44,588 nt of DNA. It comes from Bacteroidales bacterium. GTDB lineage: Bacteria > Bacteroidota > Bacteroidia > Bacteroidales > VadinHA17. Positions 31,730-41,032 of this stretch are shown one piece after another. The stretch spans positions 1-44,588 of the forward strand of contig JAIPBU010000034.1 of assembly GCA_021738535.1 (NCBI GenBank). The letters run 5' to 3'. The notes beneath the pieces are model-generated. The model had not been told where the DNA came from, did not search any database, and was given only the letters and a program-made list of their open reading frames with translations. The position numbers and the translations under genes are program-made. Every line of letters starts with the position of its first letter. Within the stretch, counting starts at the first letter, position 1.

Positions 31730-32974
31730 ATGAAGAAGAAAAGATTATTCAGAGAAAACGTCAGGGTAGCAATGAGGGCAATAGGTTCCAACAGGGTAAG
31801 GGCTGCTCTGACCATGGCCATTATTGCTTTTGGAATAATGGCTCTTGTTGGGATATTAACTTCAATAGATGCTATCAGGGGATCACTGACTGATCAGTTT
31901 TCCATGATGGGGGCTAATACCTTCACCCTTACAAGCAGGGGTATGACTATTGTTATGGGCCGGAATGAGACAAGGACAAAGAACCACGCATATATTTCTT
32001 ACCGGGAAGCCTTTGAATTCAAGGAAAGGTTCAGGGAACCGGCGAATGTTAGTATATCGGTGGTAGCAAGTGGGATGTCCACTATTAGCTACAGGGATGA
32101 GGAAACTAATCCCATCATACAGCTTAGCGGAATTGATGATTTGTACCTGCGTGTTGGAGGATATGAGGTGGAAAAGGGCAGGGGTTTTTCACCGCACGAG
32201 ATTATGTCGACCCGGAATGTTGCAATTATTGGAGCCGATGTGGCAAATGATATTTTCGGGCCGGAGCTTGATCCCCTGGGAAAGATAATCAGTGCCGGGG
32301 GGCTCAAGTTAAAGGTTGTAGGTGTCTTAAAGTCTAAGGGCTCAAGTGCTATTACAAATGATAATGTATGTTTTATACCGGTTACCACTGCGAGGCATTA
32401 TTTTTCAAGACCGGGAATGGATTTTACTATTACCATTATGCCCTTACCAGGTATCAGCCAGTCTATGCTGGAAGCAGAGGCAGAGGGTTTATTCAGGCTG
32501 GTCAGGGGGCTTGATGCCCGGGATGAGTCTGATTTTAATGTAACAAGGAGTGACACGATATCTCAGCTGCTTATTGAGAACATAAAATTTGTGACTATTG
32601 CAGCAACACTTATAGGAATAATTACACTGGCAGGAGCGGTTGTTGGCCTGATGAATATAATGCTTGTTTCCGTGACTGAACGGACAAGAGAAATAGGTAC
32701 CAGGAAAGCTATTGGTGCAAAACCCTCCACCATTAAGAGGCAGTTCCTTTATGAGTCTATTATTATTGGTCAGATGGGAGGCCTTTTGGGTATCATTCTT
32801 GGAATTCTAATAGGAAATCTTATTGCAGGTGCACTGGGCACCAGTTTTATAATACCATGGAAATGGATTATAGGAGGAGTGGCTGCCTGTTTTGTTGTAG
32901 GAGTTGTTTCAGGTTATTTCCCTGCAGTAAAGGCGGCAGGAACTGATCCCATTGAGGCACTCAGATATGAATAA
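31730..32974 (+). CDS. MacB-like ABC transporter permease
   Basis: A 414-aa inner-membrane permease of the MacB/FtsX type. One helix lies near residues 26-46 ([20 protein letters not shown]), followed by a large periplasmic MacB-PCD domain (about 50-275) and three helices at the C-terminus with the family signature [24 protein letters not shown] (about 330-353). It ends with [13 protein letters not shown], typical of MacB permeases. The ATP-binding subunit and a periplasmic adaptor are not next to it, so it must pair with subunits encoded elsewhere. ATG 31730 is preferred over 31697 because [10 protein letters not shown] is the normal family start. Confidence 0.9.
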   Translation: MKKKRLFRENVRVAMRAIGSNRVRAALTMAIIAFGIMALVGILTSIDAIRGSLTDQFSMMGANTFTLTSRGMTIVMGRNETRTKNHAYISYREAFEFKERFREPANVSISVVASGMSTISYRDEETNPIIQLSGIDDLYLRVGGYEVEKGRGFSPHEIMSTRNVAIIGADVANDIFGPELDPLGKIISAGGLKLKVVGVLKSKGSSAITNDNVCFIPVTTARHYFSRPGMDFTITIMPLPGISQSMLEAEAEGLFRLVRGLDARDESDFNVTRSDTISQLLIENIKFVTIAATLIGIITLAGAVVGLMNIMLVSVTERTREIGTRKAIGAKPSTIKRQFLYESIIIGQMGGLLGIILGILIGNLIAGALGTSFIIPWKWIIGGVAACFVVGVVSGYFPAVKAAGTDPIEALRYE

Positions 32975-32983
32975 TTTAACGTT

Positions 32984-33364
32984 ATGGAAAAGAAAATCAT
33001 ACTTGAAAAGAGCCAGAAATGCCCGGGCATGTATTATGATCCGGAAGATGAAGTTCTTATTATAGAAGGAAGATCCATTCCAGAAAATCCGGAATCTGTT
33101 TATAAGCCTGTAAAAGATTGGCTAAGCGGGTATTTCGCTGAAAATGACAGGCTTAATATGAAAATTGTGCTGGAGTATATTAACAGTGGCTCTTCCAAGC
33201 ACCTTATGGAAGTACTGAAAATGTTACGGGCTTACCAGGCGAATGGAAAAAAACTGCGCATAAGATGGCTTTATGAAGAAGACGATGAATCAATCCTTGA
33301 ACTGGGTGAGCATTTCAGGGATACCTCGGGATTACCCATTGAGATAGAAATGCTTATTGAGTGA
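32984..33364 (+). CDS. SiaC/DUF1987 family phosphoprotein
   Basis: A 126-aa soluble protein. YYDPEDEVLIIEGRSIPENPESVYKPV (residues 17-43) is the SiaC/DUF1987 signature. In Pseudomonas aeruginosa, SiaC is phosphorylated by SiaB and dephosphorylated by SiaA, and controls diguanylate cyclase activity and aggregation. Here neither kinase nor phosphatase is adjacent; the gene follows the permease stop by nine bases and is likely in the same transcript. The stop codon at 33362-33364 lies in the first heptamer of the next repeat array. Confidence 0.85.
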   Translation: MEKKIILEKSQKCPGMYYDPEDEVLIIEGRSIPENPESVYKPVKDWLSGYFAENDRLNMKIVLEYINSGSSKHLMEVLKMLRAYQANGKKLRIRWLYEEDDESILELGEHFRDTSGLPIEIEMLIE

Positions 33365-33466
33365 AAGGCTAAAGACGAAAGACGAAAGGCGAAAGGTGTG
33401 CAACTTTAACGCATGATATCCTTTCGCCTTTTGCCTCAGCCTTCTCCTCAGCCTCAGCCTTCTCCT
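33363..33466. repeat. Heptamer and hexamer arrays forming a hairpin between convergent genes
   Basis: GAAAGGC, TAAAGAC, GAAAGAC, GAAAGGC, GAAAGGT (33363-33397) start inside the SiaC stop codon. AAAGGCGAAAGG (33385-33396) pairs perfectly with CCTTTCGCCTTT (33420-33431), loop 23 bases, so the RNA could fold and may end both transcripts. Then hexamers GCCTCA, GCCTTC, TCCTCA, GCCTCA, GCCTTC, TCCTGA run to five bases before the gapA stop. Confidence 0.88.
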
Positions 33467-33471
33467 GAATT

Positions 33472-34488
<1,017 letters not shown>

Positions 34489-34510
34489 TTATTTGTAAAA
34501 CTTGAATTTG

Positions 34511-34518
34511 CAAAGATA
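34511..34518 (-). promoter_or_regulatory. Promoter -7 element (TATCTTTG) of gapA
   Basis: TATCTTTG on the minus strand, 34 bases before the ATG at 34476. Confidence 0.65.
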
Positions 34519-34583
34519 ATCATTATTGAAGATTACACCAATACAGAGCACTGAAAGTTTCTGGAAATTCCTTGATCACCGCC

Positions 34584-34640
34584 AGCCGGTTGCTCCTAGC
34601 GCCGTCGGGCCAATTTACCGTGGCCGCAGGCCGCCCGGCT
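34584..34640. repeat. GC-rich intergenic element bounded by AGCCGG/CCGGCT
   Basis: AGCCGG at 34584-34589 and CCGGCT at 34635-34640 form the outer inverted repeat; GGCC-GCA-GGCC near 34622-34632 makes an inner stem. The block ends two bases before the stop codon of the next gene (34643-34645) and is much richer in GC than both sides. On the minus strand it is not followed by a T-tract. Confidence 0.5.
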
Positions 34641-34642
34641 AT

Positions 34643-35431
34643 TTATCTTTTGAAAAATAGTGTTGGCACACTGGTTGATTCAGGATTATACGGATCAATA
34701 ATAATGCCTATCCTGTAACTGACAAACAGGGTTAGAAAAAAGGCCCGGTTGTCATCGGTGGCCATTATAGGTAATTTCTTTGTATATGCTTCTACCGAGG
34801 CACCAAGCTCAACGGCATGTACAATTTTGTCTTCCTTGCTGTATTCAAAATTAAAGCCTGCTCTTGTATACAGGCCTGGATAGACGGTAAGCTCATCGAA
34901 GCCTTTAAAAAAAGATGCTTTGTTATATATATCGGCAGGCGAGTGTATATCTTCATTAAATTTCTCCTGCTTTATTTCATAGGTATTAGCGGGTGTATAA
35001 TAAAGAACATTATAATATATGGGTTTAGCAAATGCCAGAGAAGGCCCGCCCGAATAAAAGTACCTGATTGCTATGCCTCCGAGATCCTGCTTCTTAAAAA
35101 TCTCATGCTGGTTGCCGATGGATCCTCTCAGGGAGTAAACATTGTTCTCCTTACCAAAAACAAAACTGCCACCTGCCTGCACATATGGATTGGACAACCT
35201 TATTTCTTTTGGATGCTTGATGATATTCAGATCGATATCAACTATTCTTTTGTTCAGGAAGTCTATTCGTTTACCTTCGCGGTAGCTTATCCCGAAACCG
35301 TTGGAATTCAGGTTAATGCCGACAGTGCGCTCGTTCCTGAAAAATATTTTATCCTGCTCATCAATATCTCCCTGGGAATAAAGGGGTATTGATACAGCAA
35401 CTATAAATAATATAGTCAGCAGTTTCTTCAT
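34643..35431 (-). CDS. Outer-membrane-type protein of unknown function
   Basis: A 262-aa protein with a Sec signal peptide (MKKLLTILFIVAVSIPLYSQ, cleavage after about residue 20). Alternating hydrophobic and polar residues with many aromatic ends (YVQAGGSFVFG, IRYFYSGGPSLAFA, AFFLTLFVSYRIGI) suggest a beta-barrel. RNERTVGINLNSNGFGISYREGKR near the start is a pattern I have seen in Bacteroidales proteins of no known function. A 40-aa lipoprotein gene lies 44 bases upstream on the same strand and may form an operon with it. I do not recognise a specific function. Confidence 0.7.
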   Translation of the reverse strand: MKKLLTILFIVAVSIPLYSQGDIDEQDKIFFRNERTVGINLNSNGFGISYREGKRIDFLNKRIVDIDLNIIKHPKEIRLSNPYVQAGGSFVFGKENNVYSLRGSIGNQHEIFKKQDLGGIAIRYFYSGGPSLAFAKPIYYNVLYYTPANTYEIKQEKFNEDIHSPADIYNKASFFKGFDELTVYPGLYTRAGFNFEYSKEDKIVHAVELGASVEAYTKKLPIMATDDNRAFFLTLFVSYRIGIIIDPYNPESTSVPTLFFKR

Positions 35432-35475
35432 AATCCACTGAATCTTAAAGAAAAACAGCCCACAGGGAACTCCGG

Positions 35476-35598
35476 CTAGCCAACATGCTCAGCGCCCGTG
35501 TCTGCCTGGGTATAGGCAGGGCAAACGTCATTGTTACATGAACTGAGTGCCATAGCCAGGGCAAAAGCGACCACTATAATAAGTGCAAATCTTTTCAT
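35476..35598 (-). CDS. Very small lipoprotein (40 aa)
   Basis: An ATG at 35598 opens a 40-codon frame ending in TAG (35476-35478). The product starts with Lys-Arg, has a hydrophobic stretch FALIIVVAFALAMAL and a lipobox ALSSC (Cys at residue 20), leaving a mature peptide of about 20 residues beginning CNNDVCPAYTQAD. A short CPAY motif after the lipid Cys recurs, to my memory, in tiny Bacteroidota lipoproteins with no assigned role. Supports: correct signal peptide, lipobox, clean ATG and stop, same strand as the outer-membrane-type gene next to it. Against: too short for coding statistics. Confidence 0.7.
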   Translation of the reverse strand: MKRFALIIVVAFALAMALSSCNNDVCPAYTQADTGAEHVG

Positions 35599-35702
35599 TT
35601 TTATAAATTTACTCCCACAAAAATATATTTTTCTCTGAACCAAACAAATTAATACAATCTTTATACCAAAATTACAATAAATAAAAATAAAATCAAAAAG
35701 AA

Positions 35703-35729
35703 GACCATATCTTAAAATTTGATATGGTC
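35703..35729 (-). terminator. Intrinsic terminator of the Asp-box protein gene
   Basis: GACCATATC and GATATGGTC form a perfect 9-bp stem with a 9-base AT loop. On the minus strand it is followed by TTCTTTTTGATTTT. It lies 35 bases downstream of the stop at 35764. Confidence 0.85.
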
Positions 35730-35763
35730 CTCAGTATTTAAACACTTATTGTAATGTTCTTGT

Positions 35764-38700
35764 TCACTTGTAGGCAGGCAAATTTCCGGGCGACCAGTCA
35801 ACATCTGCTTCAGCAAGGTCTTTTTCCAGTTTATTTATGCTGCTGTTGTACAGATCTTCCAATTTGCTGTATAGCTTACTGAATTTCTGCTCAGCTATCT
35901 CAAACTGCTCTTCCTGTGAGCCAATGATATCATTTTCTGCAGAGGAAGTGGCGCTTACGGCATATCTGATCCTGTTCATAATTGAGGGTTGTGTTGAATT
36001 AAGTCTTACACCCTCAGTCCTTCTTCCACTAAGTTCATAGATCATTTCACCTAGCTTCTCTTCGATAGCGCGGGTATCAATCATTAAGGTATTAGCATTT
36101 ACAGGTGTCCTGTTAAGCTCTGACCTGAGGCTTTCCATTTCTTCACTTAAGTCATCAATGAAAGTATAAGTTTCAGAAATCACGGAATACAGGTCATAAG
36201 CGTCCTTCATGAAAGTGAATTTAGAATCGAAATCCGGTCTGCCCATAGCATTATTGTCAAGAGATTTGACTGTGAATTCTTTCTGGTCAGTCAGTTCTGC
36301 ATATTCGCCCTTAACATATTTTTCGATTGAAACCATGTAGTTGCCGGGGGGAACCGCTATTCCTCTTGATCCCATGTAAGTCATGTCCCATGAGGTACTA
36401 CCAATACCTTTGCGTAATGGTTTTTCAATCTTGTTTACAATATTTCCATCAGCATCCTTGAAAGTAAAGATAAGCATTGGCTTTTCTTCATTTGCCTCGG
36501 CCAGCAATTCTGCATCGCTCGGGTAATCTATTTCCCTGCCTGCTTTTTCTGCTTCTCTCTGGGCTTTCATCCTCTTCTGCTTCAGGGTTTCATAGCCTTC
36601 CTTAATATTATATATAATATCAACGGCCGGTCTTGGGTTTCTTACCCTGAAAAAAACTTCTCCCTGGTTACCGTGATTTGATGAGGGATACCAGTGCAGT
36701 CCGTCTTTTATCTCGAAAATATGTGCATCCTTATCCATTACCTCAGGACTTATTTCCCTCAGGTATGCATAGTTGTCAAGGATGTACCATCCTCGTCCGA
36801 AAGTGGCCACGACAAGGTCGTCTTCTCTTTCCTGTATGTCAAGATCCTTAACCTGGATTGTTGGCAAACCACTACTCAGCCTGTGCCATTTGCCTCCACG
36901 GTCGAGAGTGACCCATACACCCCATTCAGTTCCTATAAAAAGAATATCAGGGTTAACATGATCTTCCTGTATTACATAGATTGTTCCTTCCGGCAGGTTG
37001 GAAGCAATTGATGTCCATGTCTCTCCCTTATCTGTACTCTTAATAATATAAGGTGTGAAATCACTTGCATTCTTACGGCCGTCAAAGCAGGCATATACAG
37101 TTGATTCATCATGCTGTGAAGGCAGTACATAATTAACAAAGGTCATGTCAGGTACGCCTGGGAAGCTTGAATATTTTGTCCATTTCTCACAATCATCATC
37201 TGTGCGCCATATAAGTCCGTCGTCTGTGCCGGCATATATCAGCCCCTGTTTAAGAGGCGATTCTGCCAGGGCAAAAATATTTCCGAAGGGTGATGTCGAA
37301 AGGCTTTTTGCTATTGCCTCCGGCGGCCATATTTTTCCCATCATAGGAAGGAGATCAACATCAAGCTGACGTGTCAGGTCATGGCTTACGATATCCCATG
37401 ATTCACCATGGTCAGTACTCTTGAAAACCTTGTTGGCAGCAACATATAGTGTGCTGCTGTTATGTGGGCTGATAAAATACGGTGTGTTCCAGTTAAACCT
37501 GAATACTTCATCTTCAACAGGTTGAGGTTTAATATATATAGAATTACCCGTTCTCCTGTCATACCTCCTGAGTCCGCAATACTGTGATTCAGCATATATT
37601 ACGTCAGGATTATCGGGGTCAGCCATTGACAGGTAACCGTCGCCGCCAATAGTATAGGTAAAGTCAGAATTGACAATATTTCTCCTTATGGTTTGTGAAG
37701 GACCAAACCATGAACCGTTATCCTGTGCACCACCGTAAAGGTTGTAAAAAGGATAGGCGTTATCAGTTCTTACATGATAGTACTGGGTTATCGGGAGGTT
37801 GGATTTAAATACCCAGTTTTTACCCCTGTCCCAGCTTTCATATACTCCTCCGTCGCATCCCATGAGATAATAACTTGTATTATCAGGATCTATCCAAAGG
37901 GCATGGTTGTCAACATGCTTGTTCTTTTCGCCCAGGCGCTCCCATGTCTTTCCACCGTCATTGCTGACCATATTGCGAACATCCATTGATATGAGACGGT
38001 CAGGATCAGCAGGATCAGCATAAATCTCGACATAATACTGGGGGCTTCCGGCAATTTCATTACTCATCCTGGTCCAGCTTTCACCCATATCGTTTGAGCG
38101 ATAAACACCTCCACTGTTACCGGGCAGCTCTATCATTGCATAGATAATATCAGGGTTGGGAGGGGAGATAGCAAGTCCTATCCTACCTACATCACCGGAT
38201 GGCAGTCCTCTTTTGAGCTTAGTCCATGTTTTTCCGGCATCAACCGACTTATAAAGAGCTGATTCAGGTCCCCCGTTTATTTTCGAGTATACCCTTCTTT
38301 CACGTTGGTGAGCAGCAGCATAAAGAATGTCAGGATTGCGGGGGTCCATCTCCATATCGGAGATTCCAGTGTATTCGCCTGCATAAAGTATTTGTTCCCA
38401 TGTCTTTCCACCATCTGTGGTTTTGTAAAGACCGCGGTCGCCTCCTGGTCCCCATGCCGGTCCCTGCGAAGCAACATAAACAACATCTGTATTACGGGGG
38501 TCAATCATAACTTTACCAATATGTTCAGACTCCTTAAGTCCCATATTTGTCCATGATTTACCCGCATCCGTTGTTTTATAAACGCCATCACCGTAGGCAA
38601 GGTTTCGTTGCGAATTGTTTTCCCCCGTTCCTACCCATACAATATTAGGGTTCTCCGGGTCTATTGCCAGGGCTCCAATGCTGAAAACAGGCTGCTTGTC

Positions 38701-39003
38701 AAAAACCGGTTTGAAAGTGGTCCCTTTATTTTCAGTTTTCCACAGTCCCCCTGAAGCAGTTCCTACGTAATATTCCGAAGGGTCTTCCGGATTGACTGCA
38801 AAATCGGCAATACGGCCCGAATATGCAGCAGGGCCAATAAGCCTGAACTCGAGCGGACTAAGCATCGATGAGCTAATCTCAAACTGATCAGATGACCTGT
38901 TGTCCCTTTTTCTTCTCTGTGCATTAAGCGGATTGGCAGTAGCCGTCATAAGCATAATGGCAGCTACAGCTAATACAGGTGTAGTGATTCTTTTGATTTT
39001 CAT
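35764..39003 (-). CDS. Large exported Asp-box (BNR/sortilin-like) beta-propeller protein
   Basis: A 1079-aa protein with a signal peptide ending ...NAQ (about residue 29). It holds about ten Asp-box motifs of the type TTDGGKTWEQ, SVDAGKTWTK, SNDGGKTWER, STDHGESWDI and STDKGETWTS spread over residues 80-690, as in the VPS10/sortilin-like and BNR-repeat families, giving one or two large beta-propellers. Residues about 760-880 look like a beta-sandwich (VRNPRPAVDIIYNIKEGYE, FTFKDADGNIVNKIEKP), and the last 150 residues are helical. Such proteins are often annotated as glycosyl hydrolases, but no sialidase catalytic set (Arg triad with FRIP motif) is visible; binding or structural function is more likely. 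No type IX C-terminal signal is evident. Confidence 0.85.
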   Translation of the reverse strand: MKIKRITTPVLAVAAIMLMTATANPLNAQRRKRDNRSSDQFEISSSMLSPLEFRLIGPAAYSGRIADFAVNPEDPSEYYVGTASGGLWKTENKGTTFKPVFDKQPVFSIGALAIDPENPNIVWVGTGENNSQRNLAYGDGVYKTTDAGKSWTNMGLKESEHIGKVMIDPRNTDVVYVASQGPAWGPGGDRGLYKTTDGGKTWEQILYAGEYTGISDMEMDPRNPDILYAAAHQRERRVYSKINGGPESALYKSVDAGKTWTKLKRGLPSGDVGRIGLAISPPNPDIIYAMIELPGNSGGVYRSNDMGESWTRMSNEIAGSPQYYVEIYADPADPDRLISMDVRNMVSNDGGKTWERLGEKNKHVDNHALWIDPDNTSYYLMGCDGGVYESWDRGKNWVFKSNLPITQYYHVRTDNAYPFYNLYGGAQDNGSWFGPSQTIRRNIVNSDFTYTIGGDGYLSMADPDNPDVIYAESQYCGLRRYDRRTGNSIYIKPQPVEDEVFRFNWNTPYFISPHNSSTLYVAANKVFKSTDHGESWDIVSHDLTRQLDVDLLPMMGKIWPPEAIAKSLSTSPFGNIFALAESPLKQGLIYAGTDDGLIWRTDDDCEKWTKYSSFPGVPDMTFVNYVLPSQHDESTVYACFDGRKNASDFTPYIIKSTDKGETWTSIASNLPEGTIYVIQEDHVNPDILFIGTEWGVWVTLDRGGKWHRLSSGLPTIQVKDLDIQEREDDLVVATFGRGWYILDNYAYLREISPEVMDKDAHIFEIKDGLHWYPSSNHGNQGEVFFRVRNPRPAVDIIYNIKEGYETLKQKRMKAQREAEKAGREIDYPSDAELLAEANEEKPMLIFTFKDADGNIVNKIEKPLRKGIGSTSWDMTYMGSRGIAVPPGNYMVSIEKYVKGEYAELTDQKEFTVKSLDNNAMGRPDFDSKFTFMKDAYDLYSVISETYTFIDDLSEEMESLRSELNRTPVNANTLMIDTRAIEEKLGEMIYELSGRRTEGVRLNSTQPSIMNRIRYAVSATSSAENDIIGSQEEQFEIAEQKFSKLYSKLEDLYNSSINKLEKDLAEADVDWSPGNLPAYK

Positions 39004-39179
39004 AAATAATTATTTTGGATTGATATCTTTCTGCCTGTAAAACTACATAATTATTTCCGGATTGAGACCTGGTTCCTGTTGTTACATAACAGCTCTGATT
39101 ACTTTCAATTATGTAAACAATAGGTCAGAACAAAACTGTTATGATAATTGTATATTATATAAAGGAAAATCATATAAAA

Positions 39180-40106
39180 ATGAAAATATATACATTAGCA
39201 ATAATAATATTATTCAGCATTATGGCAGGCAAAATAAATGCACAGGAAGAGAACAGGTATAATGTTCTCAACGATTTTGAAACATATGTAATTGAAGACA
39301 AGGGTACCGAAAGGGCATGGACAGGTAAATACACCAACCTGAAGGATGACGGCACCTTCATCTGTAAAAAATGCGGGCAGGCTTTGTTTAAAACAGATGA
39401 TAAGTTTGATTCACGCTGTGGTTGGCCAAGTTTTGACGATGAGATAAGCGGTGCGATAAAACGTATACCTGATGCAGATGGTATAAGAACGGAAATTGTA
39501 TGCTCCAATTGCGGGGGGCATCTTGGTCATGTTTTTGAAGGAGAAGGCTTTACGTCCAAAAATATCCGCCATTGCGTTAATTCTGCATCAATTGATTTCG
39601 TTGCTGACGATCTTGATTCAGGCAGGTATGAAACAGCATTATTAGCAGGGGGATGCTTCTGGGGAGTGGAATATTACCTCCAGCAGCTTGATGGTGTTGA
39701 GTCTGTTGTGTCAGGCTATACCGGTGGGCAGGTTAAAAATCCTTCCTACAGGGAGGTAAGTAGCGGCAGGACCGGGCATGCCGAGGCCGTAAAGGTTGTG
39801 TATGACCCGGATAAGGTATCTTACAGGAAGATAGTCCGTACTTTCCTCGAGATACATGATCCCACCCAGGTTGACGGGCAGGGACCTGATATAGGTGAAC
39901 AATACAGGAGTGGTATCTTTTATATGAACGAATACCAGAGGAAGATCGCCCATGAACTGCTGAATATCCTGAGGGATAAGGGATACGATATCGCTACAGA
40001 ACTAACACGGGCGGGTGAATTTTATGACGCAGAAAAGTACCACCAGGACTATTACTTTGAAAAAGGATCAACCCCTTACTGCCATGCCTATACACCGAGG
40101 TTTTAG
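39180..40106 (+). CDS. Exported MsrB-MsrA fusion, methionine sulfoxide reductase
   Basis: A 308-aa protein that repairs oxidised methionine of both stereoisomers. The ATG at 39180 gives a signal peptide (MKIYTLAIIILFSIMAGKINAQ), so it acts in the periplasm or envelope. MsrB comes first (about 45-135): zinc ligands CKKC and CSNC, and catalytic Cys in RHCVNSASIDF. MsrA follows (about 150-305): catalytic Cys in GGCFWGVEYYLQQ, then GYTGG and GHAEAVKVVYDP. The B-A order is the reverse of the Neisseria PilB order. It needs a thiol donor from elsewhere. Its TAG stop is part of the repeat array that follows. Confidence 0.95.
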   Translation: MKIYTLAIIILFSIMAGKINAQEENRYNVLNDFETYVIEDKGTERAWTGKYTNLKDDGTFICKKCGQALFKTDDKFDSRCGWPSFDDEISGAIKRIPDADGIRTEIVCSNCGGHLGHVFEGEGFTSKNIRHCVNSASIDFVADDLDSGRYETALLAGGCFWGVEYYLQQLDGVESVVSGYTGGQVKNPSYREVSSGRTGHAEAVKVVYDPDKVSYRKIVRTFLEIHDPTQVDGQGPDIGEQYRSGIFYMNEYQRKIAHELLNILRDKGYDIATELTRAGEFYDAEKYHQDYYFEKGSTPYCHAYTPRF

Positions 40107-40175
40107 AATAGCGAAAAGCGAAAAGCGAATAGCGAATAATTCTGCATTCTGTACTCTGCATTCGCCATTCTACAT
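40104..40175. repeat. Two heptamer arrays filling the gap between convergent genes
   Basis: TAGAATA (with the msr stop TAG), GCGAAAA, GCGAAAA, GCGAATA, GCGAATA (40104-40138), two bases, then TCTGCAT, TCTGTAC, TCTGCAT, TCGCCAT, TCTACAT (40141-40175). The last unit contains the stop and final Met codon of the nitroreductase on the other strand (CTA at 40170-40172). Confidence 0.9.
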
Positions 40176-40910
40176 GAATCCCTGCTTCTTTAGTACATTC
40201 AGCAGAAGGTCCGAAAAGGTTTCGTTATCTGCCTTTTTATAACGTACATCGGTGAATACCTGTGCAAGGGTTTCTTTATCGTTTTCCTTAATAAACTGTA
40301 ATGAATCATCCCTGGCTTCTTTCTCTGCATACAGGCTGTCAATATCCTGCTCACTGTAATCGCAATATTTTTCCTTGTGCAGTATAGCTTTAAGCGGCAG
40401 CCTGTCGATTTGATCAGGATTCTCACCGGGCCATCCCACCGTTACAGTTGTTACAGGAACAACCCCGCGTGGCAGCTCCAGGATGTCAATAATTTTCTCA
40501 GCCATGTAGGTTGTTGTACCGAGATAACATATTCCCAGTCCTTTACTTTCTGCTGCAACACAGAATGTCTGTGCCGCTATAATGGCATCGATTGCAGCAG
40601 TCATGAATGAAAGAAAATTATCATAACCGGGTTCAGCCTTACGTTGCCTGCACCACTTGTTAAAACGGTTAAAATCGGCGCAGAAAGTGAGAACAAGCGG
40701 AGCCTCCTTAACCATAGGCTGGTTGAAATGGCAGGGCGACAGCTTTTCCTTCATTTCTTTCTTCCTGGTCTCAATAATACTGTACACCTGCATATTGCCG
40801 GTAGTTGAGGATCTGCTTGTTGCTACAAGTAATTCATCCATTAATTCATCACTGATATCCTCGTCAGTATATTTCCTGATTGACCTTCGATTGTATAATA
40901 TATCAAACAT
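40170..40910 (-). CDS. Nitroreductase family FMN oxidoreductase
   Basis: A 246-aa NAD(P)H-dependent flavoenzyme. The FMN-binding motif NRRSIRKYTDEDI (residues 7-19), the TSRSSTTGNMQVYS segment (about 31-44) and GLGICYLGTTTYMAEKI (about 124-140) match the NfsA/FRP branch, as do total size and the C-terminal extension. Substrate unknown: nitro compounds, quinones or flavins. Its last codons lie in the heptamer array it shares with the msr gene. Confidence 0.9.
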   Translation of the reverse strand: MFDILYNRRSIRKYTDEDISDELMDELLVATSRSSTTGNMQVYSIIETRKKEMKEKLSPCHFNQPMVKEAPLVLTFCADFNRFNKWCRQRKAEPGYDNFLSFMTAAIDAIIAAQTFCVAAESKGLGICYLGTTTYMAEKIIDILELPRGVVPVTTVTVGWPGENPDQIDRLPLKAILHKEKYCDYSEQDIDSLYAEKEARDDSLQFIKENDKETLAQVFTDVRYKKADNETFSDLLLNVLKKQGFM

Positions 40911-40981
40911 AATATGTAATTTAATATTTATAATTTATTATTGATTATTTTAGTACTTGCATTGCAGTGTGGTATTTAAAC

Positions 40982-41016
40982 CAATCATCAATTGACAATC
41001 ATCAATTGACAATCAT
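40982..41016. repeat. Heptamer array CAATCAT/CAATTGA (5 units)
   Basis: CAATCAT, CAATTGA, CAATCAT, CAATTGA, CAATCAT: two words strictly alternating. It ends 16 bases from the stop of the Ldh-family gene. The same pair of words in reverse complement is at 4762-4775. Confidence 0.92.
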
Positions 41017-41032
41017 AATCAGCCACCGCCTC

